This document shows, in pieces, positions 21,616 to 32,199 of a stretch of 32,426 nucleotides of DNA. The notes beneath the pieces were generated by a model that made no database searches, was not told the DNA's origin, and saw only the letters and a list, made by a program, of their open reading frames with translations. Numbering within the stretch: the stretch's first letter is position 1; each line of letters opens with the position of its first letter. Made by a program: the position numbers and the translations under genes. Source of the DNA: Pleurotus djamor (Eukaryota; Basidiomycota; Agaricomycetes; Agaricales; Pleurotaceae); the NCBI GenBank assembly GCA_029747585.1, contig JAPEVF010000518.1:1-32426 (forward strand), read 5' to 3'.

Positions 21616-23641
21616 ATGCGAACAGCAAGTCTTTGGGAACTCTCCGTCACGGCACTTGGCTGTGCCCCTTTGGCGCTTGCTCGGAACTCCCAGCGAAACC
21701 ATCTCGGGATCAAGTTCCAGAATTCAGCTTCATACGGTCACTTTGAAAGGTTATATGACGCTCCTCGGGCTTTTGATGCAGCGTCCTTTGCGCCTTTGAA
21801 TACACTAGACGCATTGGGAGACACGAAATATACAACATTTGGACATCCCGCGTTCCCCAATCACAGTGTCAGGGTAAAGAAGACCAACTTCTGTGACCCT
21901 ACCGTAAAGTAGGTGTCGCCTATAGCTAAGAGTGTATGAACTAATCCCTGAAACATCATCATTTCTAGCTCATATACTGGGTACATCGATATTGAGGCTC
22001 GACACCTCTTTTTCTACTTCTTCGAAAGTCGGAACAACCCAGATTCGGACGATGTCGTATTTTGGACCAATGGGGGACCCGGTGGCTCCTCGGCGATGGG
22101 GTTATTCATGGAATTGGGACCTTGTCGCATCGTCGATGAGAAAGGGCCCACCTTCCATCCAGAATCGTGGAATTCAAATGCCAATATCTTCTTCATCGAT
22201 CAGCCCATTGGTGTTGGCTTTTCTTATGCCGAATTTGGCGAATATGTGGTAAGCTTCGCTTCTCAAGTAACAGTGTCCTTTTCTGATGCTGCTCCTCAGA
22301 GCACTACGGAAGAGGCTGCTCAAGACGTTGCTGCCTTTGTCGCCATCTTCTTTGAAAATTTTACCAAGTTCAAAGGACGTGGGTTCCACTTCTCGGGTGA
22401 ATCCTATGCTGTGAGGTTTCCGCTGTATCCTCCAGAGTGCTTTGATCAATCTTTCCCATTGTAGGGTCGATATCTTCCTTTATTCGCAGCCGCCGTTTAT
22501 GATAAGAACCCGAAGTTGATCGAGTTGGGAATGACTCCCATTAATCTCAGTTCTGTCATGATCGGTGAGCACGTCCAGTATCGTGGCGACGTGTTTCAGA
22601 ACTCTTATGAATGATTCAAGGAAATGGGATGACTGATTTTTATAGTATGATTCCTGCATATGCGGAATTTCAGTGCACGAACGCGTCTGTCGCGCCAGTA
22701 CAAAGCATAAGGTATGAGGAACTGACATTTATTCCGTCCTAGAGAGTGCTAACCGTAGACCTTCAGTGCCTGCGTCAAAATGAAACAAATGGTCAGTAGT
22801 CAGTGCATACCGTCAAGTCACAGTTCCCTCATTTGCAACTAGCTCCCTCGGTGCCTACGGTGGTTTAAATCCTCCTGCATCGACCACTTTGACCTCATTG
22901 ACTGCAATGCTGCCATCGATATTTGTCACGATGCCGTTGAAGTGCCCTTCACTCTTACTGGTTCGTCATGGCTTGCGATACGCGACAAATAAAGGAATGA
23001 TGGGTTTTCACGACCAGGTAGGAGCCCCTACGATATCAGTAAAGCCTGTGAGGGGGAACATGATGAAACCCTTTGCTACCCCGCAACACTGTACGTCCCC
23101 TCCTTTGCTTAGGCCAAGTTGCTACATACTCATACCATGGCAGACACGTACGAGACTATCTATCCCGGCCAGACGTGCGAACAATGCTAGGCGTGGATCC
23201 TTCAGTTCGCGAGAAGTTTGTGATCGCTGATCCCGCCATCAATGCTGCATTCGGTGTGACTGTGGATATAGGGCATCCGACAGTAGATCACATCGCCGCT
23301 TTGCTCGAACGAGGTGTTCGGGTCCTCATTTACGTAGGCTCGTATGATTGGGTTTGCAATTGGTTGGGGAATATGAAGTGGACCCTTGATATGGAGTGGA
23401 GTGGAAAGGAAGCGTTTGGAAAGATGGCCTTGGTGGACTGGATGGTTAATGGGACGTCTGTTGGAAAGATGCGAAACGCGAAAGGGTTTACATTCGCAAC
23501 TGTTTACGGGGCCGGCCACATGGCAAGTTCCAGTGTTCAATCATCTCGTTCAGATTCTCATGCGTCTACCAGGTTCCATACGACAAACCCGCCGAGTCCT
23601 TGGAGATGGTCAAGCGTTGGATGTCTGATCAACCACTTTAG
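21616..23641 (+). CDS. Secreted serine carboxypeptidase, family S10
   Basis: Removes C-terminal residues from peptides, in the vacuole or outside the cell. Ten exons: 21616-21908, 21969-22248, 22300-22410, 22465-22564, 22621-22711, 22767-22791, 22843-22960, 23018-23090, 23144-23522, 23573-23641; phases agree, 512 residues, normal for S10. The first ~22 residues (MRTASLWELSVTALGCAPLA) form a signal peptide. Seen: YTGYIDIEARHLFFYFFESR, the oxyanion motif WTNGGPGGSS (usually NGGPGCSS, here with Gly for Cys), ESWNSNANIFFIDQPIGVGF, the nucleophile GESYAGRY (Ser226), SYDWVCNWLGN (Asp432) and GAGHMVPYDKPAES (His489). The triad is complete. The last intron (23523-23572) starts with GCAAGT, a GC-AG intron. 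Spliced, it restores the conserved HMVPYDKP motif; unspliced, a longer false frame runs to 23744. It converges on the Rhs gene with 65 bp between the stops. Confidence 0.93.
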
Positions 23642-23706
23642 GGCGACATATTCAAGTTTCGTCTATATAAAATACAAGCCCATACGAGCAACAGCGGAAT
23701 TTCGGA

Positions 23707-26700
23707 TTAAAGGACGCTGGTCTTCTCAACAGGTAAGAATCTAGGGAACGCTATCTGGCCGCCAATCATTAGGGCATTACCTCCAACACCAGCGTTGGCA
23801 TTGCTAGAATTGGAAGGACCATTTGGCGCGTTAGCTGGAGCCTGGCTTGATTGGTCTTGGGATTTCGACTGATTAATACCGTACGCTAACATGCCGAGGC
23901 CCACCGAGGTAGGAGGACTCGATATGACACTGGAGAGATCACCGATGACCCTTCCGAGAGATTTGGTCTCCGGGACAAGTGAGTAACTGCCAGTCTTTCG
24001 CCAGAATTTGTTGATTGCAGTCGGGTTGCTGTCATAGAAGTTGAACTGCGCGTCCATAGCTACAAGGAACATCAGTAAGGACAGAGGACACCTCTTAGAC
24101 AGATAGTACGAACCTCCAGATATGAGACCTTGCCAGGCTCCGGTCGCAGCAGCTTGCCCGACTCCTTCTCCAGGTGGTTTTCCATCGGCAATGTTCGTCA
24201 AAACTTGTGACAAGGCAGACGTTCCACTATTTACGCCGACTTGCACGGCCAAACGCACGGCGGTTCGACCGGCGAACTGGGCGGCGGACTTCAACGTTAT
24301 TCCTACACCCTTCGCAACGAGATTGCCCATCGTTGCAGCAGGCATGACAGCGTTGAGAGCGGCCGAGGCACCTCCACTGATAGCTCCAGCAAGGGCACCT
24401 ATACCCAATTGTATCCCCCAGTCTCTATCATTCCCTTCGCCTGTAATCGCCGATTGAATGTCATAGACGAGACCATTGACACCAGCACCAATGAGGGCAC
24501 TGCCGACAATGGGTAGTAGGGTGCCACCAGAGGCTACCGTCAAGGCAACACCAACGACAATCAACAAAATGTCAACGAACCTACTCGGTGTGAGAGGTTG
24601 TCAAAACTATGAATGTGTGCAAAAACGTACCAATGCCACCAAGGCACGTTTCCATTCAGATCGATGAAATTGATTGGGTCGTTGCGAGAGAACGAGTACA
24701 TGTTGAAGGTAGACGGTTTGATGCCATCAAGAGCCAGTGGATAATTATCGAGAGTGAGGAAGCGACCGAGCTAGTGAACAATTCTTGAGTAAGGGTGAAT
24801 GAGCGTATTCGAGAGACGAACGAACCTCTGGGTCGTAGAATCGGGCACCGAAGTAATATAAGTCGCCAAAAAGTTCTTTCCCTGAATACTTGTAGCGGGC
24901 CAGATCATTGCCTCTTATCAATCTCACGCGTCCGTGTGGATCATATTCGTACTGTGAGATTATCGAGCCAGAGCTGTTAGAGACCGCGACCGTGCTTCCA
25001 AGGTGGTCCGTATGGAAGTATCGCGCTTCAGAGGACGAGCCAGTAGAGGTGAGGGAGGCGCGTCGGTGGCCTTGTATGATGTAAGAGGTCTGTGTCCTGG
25101 CTCCTCCCGCAAGCAGTTCGACTTCGTAGGAGATCGTCGGGTAAATTCTGGTGGTGCCATTTGGAAGGGTGGCTTTGACGAGGCGGCCATTATAGTCGTA
25201 CGCGAAAGTGGTCCCATCAAGCCTCACAAGCCGATTTTCGGAGTTGTAATCCATCCGGCGTAGGACTTGACTTCCAGATGCATCGCGCTTCTGGGTCATG
25301 TTTCCATCGGGGGAGTACTCGAACCTGTACTGCGTAGCGCCAAGGCGGTTGCGAACCTCGGAAAGTTGCCAGCCATTGGTCACTAGAACAAGGTCACCTT
25401 TCTCCCTGAGGTTACCACTAGCATCGTAGGTGAATGTCTCTTGCGCAGCGACCTCAGGATTACTTCGGCTACGACCGTTAGTACGTCTACTAATTTGACC
25501 TGGAAAGCACTAGTACGTCAGAACAAAGGTGGAACCGGCGCAATATGGCATACCCGCTGAATTGTAATCAAAGGAATTGTCCCCTTCGCCGGGTTGGATG
25601 GATTCACCCTGGACTTCATGTCGACCGATCCGGCTGAATGAATCTATAGACCAGCGCTGCGAATGCAGAAGGGTGTTGCCCCTGTTAAGATCCATGCGTG
25701 CAGCGGTGCCGTTCGCTGACAGGGTTGACGTCGCTACGAGGCCATTGCCGAATCTGCAGGTGGATGGCTTCGAGAAGACATTGTTATAAGACTCGAGTCG
25801 GATCGACGCACGAGAAACGTTAGTCGAGTCAAAGAGGTCAATACGACTGACGGACTGGCCATCTGGAAGCAATGTTCTTCGAGTAACAGACCCATCTGGG
25901 TTTGTCGCCTGAGTAAGGGCGCCGGCAACAGTCCAAGCATATCTAGACGTGTATGTCTGCCCAGCAATTGTCAAGGAGTCCGAAGTGAGGTTCCCGTGGA
26001 TGTCGTAGTCGTATCGATGAGTCATGCTGTCCGCGGGCGTGGTGTGGGAAGACGCGACAGAGACAAGGCGGTCCCTGGTGTATAGACCACCGGTATCATA
26101 CTGGAATCTTAATGTTTCCTCGGGTAGGTATTTTTCAATAATACGGCCATTCCAATCGAAGACGCTGTTCACAGTTTGTCCAGTGAGGGCATTGTTAACC
26201 GAGAGACGACCAATGTCATCGTCGAAGGCGGCCCGAGTATGGTGAATCACCCTCCTTGTCGCACCATTGGGTTGAGAGATCTGCCGCTCAATGACGCGAG
26301 AGATTCCATCCCATCGCAGAGACAGTTGGACGCCAGCAGCATCTGAGACCGAGATCGGTCGTCCAAGTCCATCAAAGCTCGTGTTGACAAGGTGTCCAGT
26401 TTCATCGATGACTTCAACGGCAACGTTCTTGACGAAGTTGGATGTGGAAGGCTCAGGGTTAGGTATAGCTCTGATGAATTGAGAGGCAACTTCAGATCTC
26501 CGGCCGTCAGAGCGAGTTTCAGTCGCCCTGAGCATCCCACGTTCAAAGGTATAGTTTGTAGTGATTGTCAAGGGAGACGTATCGGAGCTGGGAGCCGGCA
26601 TGACCTTCCTGATGACTCGGGACAAAGCATCGTATGAAGCAGTCGCCCATACGGGATTGGATCCAGAGAGATAGTCCCGGGCCTTGTGCGTCAAGCGTCC

Positions 26701-29700
26701 GGCACCGTCATATTGTGTTGCAGAGAAAATGGTGACACCGGCGTTATCAAGGCTGGGCCTCTCTGTCCTCCACGTACGACCAAAGCCGTCTATGTGGCTG
26801 ATAGTGCGATAGAAGTTAGCTGAATCGAGAAGCGCAAATTCGTGTCTCAAAAAGTCGTTGCCTGAGACAGTGTAATTGAGCCTTGTGACGACAGTACCGT
26901 TTACTCTGGTCTCAATCGCTCGGCCAAGGACATCATAAGTAAGAGCCGTGACCTCTCCGTTGGGTGTCGTCGTTGTTATAGGATTCGCTTGGGCTAGATC
27001 ATATGTAGCTGTTTCTGTGAGGGAGGCATTCGTAGCCGTGAACACAGTTGAGGACTGGCAGTTTGTGTATGTTGGATCGTAGCCTAATCTGCGCAAGGCT
27101 CTCCCGGGACCACGAATGACAGATTCATTGCCAGCAGCATCATATTCGATAGTTTGGGTGGACCAAACGTTGTCTCTAATCCATTGCTCTTGTGAGGCGA
27201 TGGTAGAAGAACCAGGAATATAAGTCCATCTCGTTTGCTTCAGGTTGGAACCTTGAACGACCCTCTCGGACCTCTTGTTTCCAATGACCCAAGGAGATGT
27301 CTGGTTCTGATACTCCGCATTGATTACAAGAGACAAGTTTGTCGACGTCTGCATGCTAGTGGTCGTGATATTTCCGTAGTCGTCGTTGGTGTAGGTTGTG
27401 GTAATGGAGAACGTTGGTGAGCCTCTTTCGTAGTACTGATCGCGGGTATTGGACAAATTGATACGTCGGTTACGACCCGCATTGATAGAGACAGGTGTCC
27501 AGTTATTATTCGTAACCTGGAGAGTCTCGCCGTTTGTAATCACAACGGAAGACGCATTCCGGACCAAACCAACCAAAGGGAACTCCTGGTGGTAATCAGA
27601 TGTGACCCGAGAGTTCAAAGTTTGACTGAGCTTGCTGATACTCTCGAATCCCTGCCAGCCGCGACCGTCGTATGAGTACCGAGCATTCCTGTAAGTATAA
27701 GCCGTGCGGTCCACGATGTCAGAACGGGCGCGGTAAGGGGTGTGAACGAGGTCCTTGACAACATATGATGGGAAGTAGACGATCTGCGAACGGGTCTGAG
27801 CGCCAACTTGAGACCCTGCAGTAGCGGCACTCGACGAAAGGGATGTGGTGAAGGACACATTGCGAGCCATTCCACTGACGGCAGTCAGGGGAGACCCAGC
27901 TCCAGCAGAGCGACTAGTCGCATCGGTCGTGTACGTTGTAGGGTCACTGAGTGGGGCATAAGTAGCCACGACTCTGCCCCCCAGACCATTTTCGTAGCCA
28001 GAGACGTAGTCGATAGGCTGGAGCGTCGAGCAAGGGAGGCTGGAGACACTGAGTTGTCCGTTTACATTCTGAGTGCTCAGAACGCAGTCAACCCTTCCCA
28101 GGCCCCGAAGATCTGCCCATGAAACCATGGATGAAGATACACCCGGTTGGGTAACACTGGCCACTCTCACGAAGCTGTCGGCGAAGAAACGTAGGACATC
28201 TACATTGGTTCGGTTGTCAATGGTAGAGAAGGTGTTGACGATGTCGACGGAGAAGGGTGAGGTCGTTCTCGCTAACGTAACGTTTCCGTTGAATGCAATA
28301 TTGGTCGTAACAGGAGGGCCAGGTGGGAGCAAAGTCGGGCCTGAGCTACGAAGGACTTGGAATTGCAGATTACCCGAGAGATTCCTACTGGCCACTAAGA
28401 TACTGGTCTTCCCGTCATCATCAGCACCATAGGGCAAGAAGGTGGTCGTCTGCAAGAAAGGGATAGATTGCGAGGCGCTGAGTAGAGGTCTATCGGTGCG
28501 GAAAGCAAGACGGCCACTTCGTGATTCAAGGAGGTCGATGGCGACTACGGAGCTGCCGCTGACCAGCCTTGAGGACATGAGGAAGACATCCTCAGCACTG
28601 CGTTGATGGTTAGCAAGAGGATGTTACAGGCAAGAGACATAGGCTGACTTGTTTCCGTTGAGATCACCAACGACGGTCTTGACTTGGCTTATGGAAACAC
28701 CCGCCGGGCCGTCAAGTGCGGGCAGAGCCGTGAAGGCCGTGCCGTTCGACGTGAACTGGATGAAACGGATTTGCGGTGTTCCTGATCGCAAGACTTGGTA
28801 TACATATACAAGGCCAATGCGGCCATTCCCCTTCATAACGATGACATTTCAATTGGAAGCGACATAATGAAAGTTTCGGCAATGCGTACCTCGAAGTCTC
28901 CAGCATGGAATTGGCCACCAATGAATTCAGGCGCAAATTGCATCCCAGATTGAGCTTGGAATCCTTGAGGCGTCGACAGGATGATCGTAAGCGTATAAGA
29001 GTTGATTGATTGTGCGACATGCAGAAAGTCGTTCCTGCCATCACCATTGATGTCAAGGGGGATGAGCTGACTAGGGTACGGAAGGCCACTAAAGGTTGAA
29101 GAAGGCGTGGCTGCGACGATCCCATTATTCGCTGGGTGAACTTGAAGACGGAGTTGCGGTGCATTGTTGACGAGCACTCTGGAACCAATAACCAGGTCGC
29201 TTCGGCCCCTGGCAGATACGTCCATCGGAAAGACTTGGGGATTGCTTCCTCCAGGGTTCAAGACGACAGGAGCTCTGACAGGATCGAAGACGGTGGGATT
29301 GCCGTTGATCCAAGAAAACAGCAGAGGTCGCACGGGAACATTGCTGGGGTCAACAAGCGTCAATGAAGTCAAACGGCTGATCCCTGTGGAAGGCGCCTGG
29401 TCGTAGGCAAGCCTGTGAGTATGCACAAGTCTATTCTGAACTCGGGAGGTGATGGATATCAAGCGTAGGTTGGTGGCGACCCTGGAACCTCCAACGTAGT
29501 TTACTCGGAGATCAGGCCGAGTTTGGTACTGGAATTCGACCTGACGCTGGTGGGCCATATTGAGGTTGCGATTGCCTCCAAAAGAAAGACGCGCGATGGA
29601 AAAAGACCCGTTGGTGGTATCATTGTTGTAGGTGTAGGTCACGTAGTTGGAGAAACTATCCCTGTATTCCGAGGTTGCCCAAGCTCTGGTCGAGGTTCGA

Positions 29701-30256
29701 CCGACCGCTCGGATGTTTGAATCCTGCGCAAGTTGTAAATCAGGCCAATTTGTTATTATGGCGGTAATGGGTAGACTTACCGAGGTTGTACCGTACGTTC
29801 GAGTACTCCCATCGGGGAGGTACTCAATCCACGACTGTGGATTGGCGGCGTCAGTTCCGACGGCCACGACCCTAGACCACTGTTCGACTTCGTAGCGGTA
29901 TTCATTACCGCCGATGTTGATGAGACGTTGACCGTTCATTGTGAAGCGATCATTGCCATCATAGTTAATAGAGCCTATTGTTAGATGTTAAATACATGAT
30001 AGCGTCTGAGAGAAGACACTCACCAGCGAAACCATCTTGAGCGATCGTAGCGGGGGTACGCTCTACGATGGAGATGCCTTTAATGGTCCAGCCCGTCCCG
30101 ATCGTAGAAGCGGTGTTGGATGCTGAATGATAATTCAAAGCGATTTCTGGAGCAAGTCGAGCANGGGGGGAGTTGTATAGGAATTGTTAACGCCAGAGAG
30201 CCATTCGGATCGACCGAATGGTCAATCTTGAGAGTTCCAACGATGCTTTGCGACAT
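23707..30256 (-). CDS. Large Rhs/Tc-toxin-like protein, full-length copy 2
   Basis: A eukaryotic member of the Rhs/Tc (TcB-TcC) polymorphic toxin scaffold, with fungal introns. Nine exons: 30256-30024, 29974-29781, 29723-28890, 28830-28649, 28597-25554, 25499-24826, 24770-24631, 24580-24114, 24059-23707. Phases agree if the N at 30164 is not counted, giving about 2,040 residues. Order: an SpvB-type N-terminal domain (ALNYHSASNTAS, GTGWTIKG), FG-GAP/VCBS-like DINGDGRNDFLHVAQ, TcB middle region, many YD repeats (YDALSRVI, YDVLGRAIETRVNGT), then the Rhs core (DPHGRVRL, YYFGARFYDPE, GRFLTLDNYP, and NDPINFIDLNGN). In known members the repeats form a closed cocoon around a C-terminal cargo. Here about 280 residues follow the core: a Gly/Ala-rich hydrophobic part and a Ser/Asn/Gln/Pro-rich tail, with no enzyme motif I recognise. 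No signal peptide. Its role in the fungus is unknown; bacterial origin is inferred from the family. Confidence 0.85.
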
Positions 30257-30302
30257 TTTCTGTAGAAGGTCACTGATATCACTGGTAGGTAGGTCGCTTT
30301 GC

Positions 30303-30310
30303 TATATATA
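30303..30310 (-). promoter_or_regulatory. TATA box of Rhs-like copy 2
   Basis: TATATATA, 47-54 bp upstream of the ATG at 30256, in the same place as in copy 1. The block TTTCACTGTTCGCTTCC just upstream (30319-30336) is also shared with copy 1. Confidence 0.6.
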
Positions 30311-30336
30311 CGAAATACTGTTTCACTGTTCGCTTC

Positions 30337-31245
30337 CAACTATGGGCTTGGTGGGACGATTGCGACATGGGCGACTTCGGTTGGAGGACTCTGCCGGCAA
30401 GAGGTACGACTGAGAAGCTCATTACTACCCCATGTATGTGAGATAGAACCTGAAGTTTCTCATATCGCCTTCATCATAAGACCAAGATGAACCGAACATG
30501 GAGCGTTGGAAGACGTCAGGAACATCCAGAAGCGGACATTCAGCGGTGTGAACACACGTTGCTGTCAATCATCCTGAAGATACGAAACACAAGAAAACAC
30601 GGTGCCGATTTGCATGCGACAGAGGACCACAAAGTAAGAAAGCGTAACAGGGAGGAGATATCGTGGATTGAGGAAGAATTAGAAAGGCCTTCGTGAGTAC
30701 GAATGTGTCCTTGACGCGTGACGCGGTCCCGTGTGAATACGCGACGTCAGGGGCATCTCAGGAGTCAGGAAACCTAAGAAAGCAAAAGCATAAAATAAAT
30801 AAACAAGTTTCCAAACTGCAATGGGTGAAGCATGGGGATATTATTTCAGCCAGAATGCGCTGTATACTTAATTATCTCATGCATAGCTTTACCCACCTTA
30901 GGAAGCAAAACTGAATAGAGAACCCACCAGACAAGTAGGTACATAATAGGTCGACTATGAACTATGAATACTGATAATTTTAAATAAACCCTGCAGGTGT
31001 GGAACAGGTGCAAGTCACATTGATCAGATAGTGGTTCTGCTTCAGAAACAATCAACCCTTCGTCGATTCCTTTGCAAGGTACAGGCTGCGAAAGGAGGAA
31101 GAAAAAGGGTGAAAAGAAAGCAACAAACTTGTCCTCGCGACCTTCTGCAACTCGGCTCAGACTCAAACTCGAAAGCACTCGTAAACGATAGAGATGGATG
31201 AAGAATGAGATGGATTACCCCCTCTACCTAAATACAGTAGAAGAA
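30337..31245. other. Intergenic, no gene seen
   Basis: Upstream of Rhs copy 2. Weak similarity to the upstream DNA of copy 1 reaches about 30540. From there to 31245 the sequence becomes AT-richer with poly-purine runs (31090-31120) and only short chance frames. The right end is probably the 3' flank of the minus-strand gene that ends at 31246. Confidence 0.45.
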
Positions 31246-31865
31246 TTATGTGCTCCACTTTGTCAATACTGCCGCTGCCTTGGGATATACCGAGATGACT
31301 CCTAAATCCACATTCTGGCCAGTGGCCGTACCCATTACCCCTACATGAACATCACGTACGCTTTTCAGGAGTGTGGGTAAGTCCGTACGATCTGGATCAT
31401 TTCGGTCAACACCGTACGCTGGGTTTGCTAGATTNCCCCCCTGATCGCCTCTATAGCCCCTTTTCAAGAAGCAGGAGCTACCTTAACACTACACCCTCTC
31501 CTCCTTGTACCGTGTCCTTCGTGCTGCCCATTTCGTCCACCCGACTACCTCATTTAGGCGATCCTGATTTTTTCCTGGTTTCCACGTGAAGATGATGATT
31601 GGTTGATTCTGTCAAGGTTTGATCCCCCGGGCCCCACCTTTTCGGCGTTCTCGCCTCTAACACCACCTCCTCGACGTACCTTTCTCCTTAACTCGTCTGA
31701 GTTCTCTTTCATGAGCTCACTGATGATCAAGGCGAGATTGAGAAACCCTGCGCTTTCAGGGTCCCCACGTGGGACTTGGCGGCAGGTTTCGCACTTATCA
31801 CGGCACCAGTTGTACGTATATTTACTCTGCTCTTGGCCACTCGACCACTCGTCCCCTTCGTCCAT
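31246..31865 (-). CDS. Unknown multi-exon gene, 5' end uncertain
   Basis: I do not recognise the product. Exons that look coding and carry good splice sites are 31865-31826, 31747-31680 (phase 0 at its end, donor GTACGT), 31563-31511, and a last exon from about 31440 to the stop at 31246. The readable peptide includes FLNLALIISELMKENSDELR, DRLNEVVGWTKWAARRT, then VDRNDPDRTDLPTLLKS and VHVGVMGTATGQNVDLGVIS. The last junction cannot be fixed because the exon would begin in a run of six Gs next to an N (31435). The ATG at 31865 follows a CTATAG acceptor, so earlier exons may lie upstream. Coding-like pieces on the minus strand near 31995-32110 (for example SVLEYARRICFGIHPPE) may belong to it. 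Most of the peptide seems helical and soluble. Confidence 0.45.
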
Positions 31866-32199
31866 GAACAACCTATAGAGCACCACACACGACGACGAAC
31901 GCACCATTTAATGTTATTTTCTAGAAAGACTATCCTTACGCACGGCAAGAAGCCGCTTCATGCTGCGACGAGAGTCCTTAGCGCATCGTCGGCGACGGCT
32001 TCAACTTTGGCGAGATGCTGGGTTCATGGGACAAACAAGACGTCAGCGTTGATTAGCACAGTTCGGGGGGATGGATTCCGAAGCAAATACGGCGTGCGTA
32101 CTCAAGCACGGATAGGCACTGGGGCGCCGAGCAACATTAATGGTGGTATGGAGACCAGCCCATGGCGAAGGGGCTTCCACTATACAGAAGCTGCAGCTT

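Noticed and set aside
23523..23744. Carboxypeptidase C-terminus read through to 23744
   Set aside because: It would lose the VPYDKPAES motif after the catalytic His. The GC-AG intron gives the family's normal ending.
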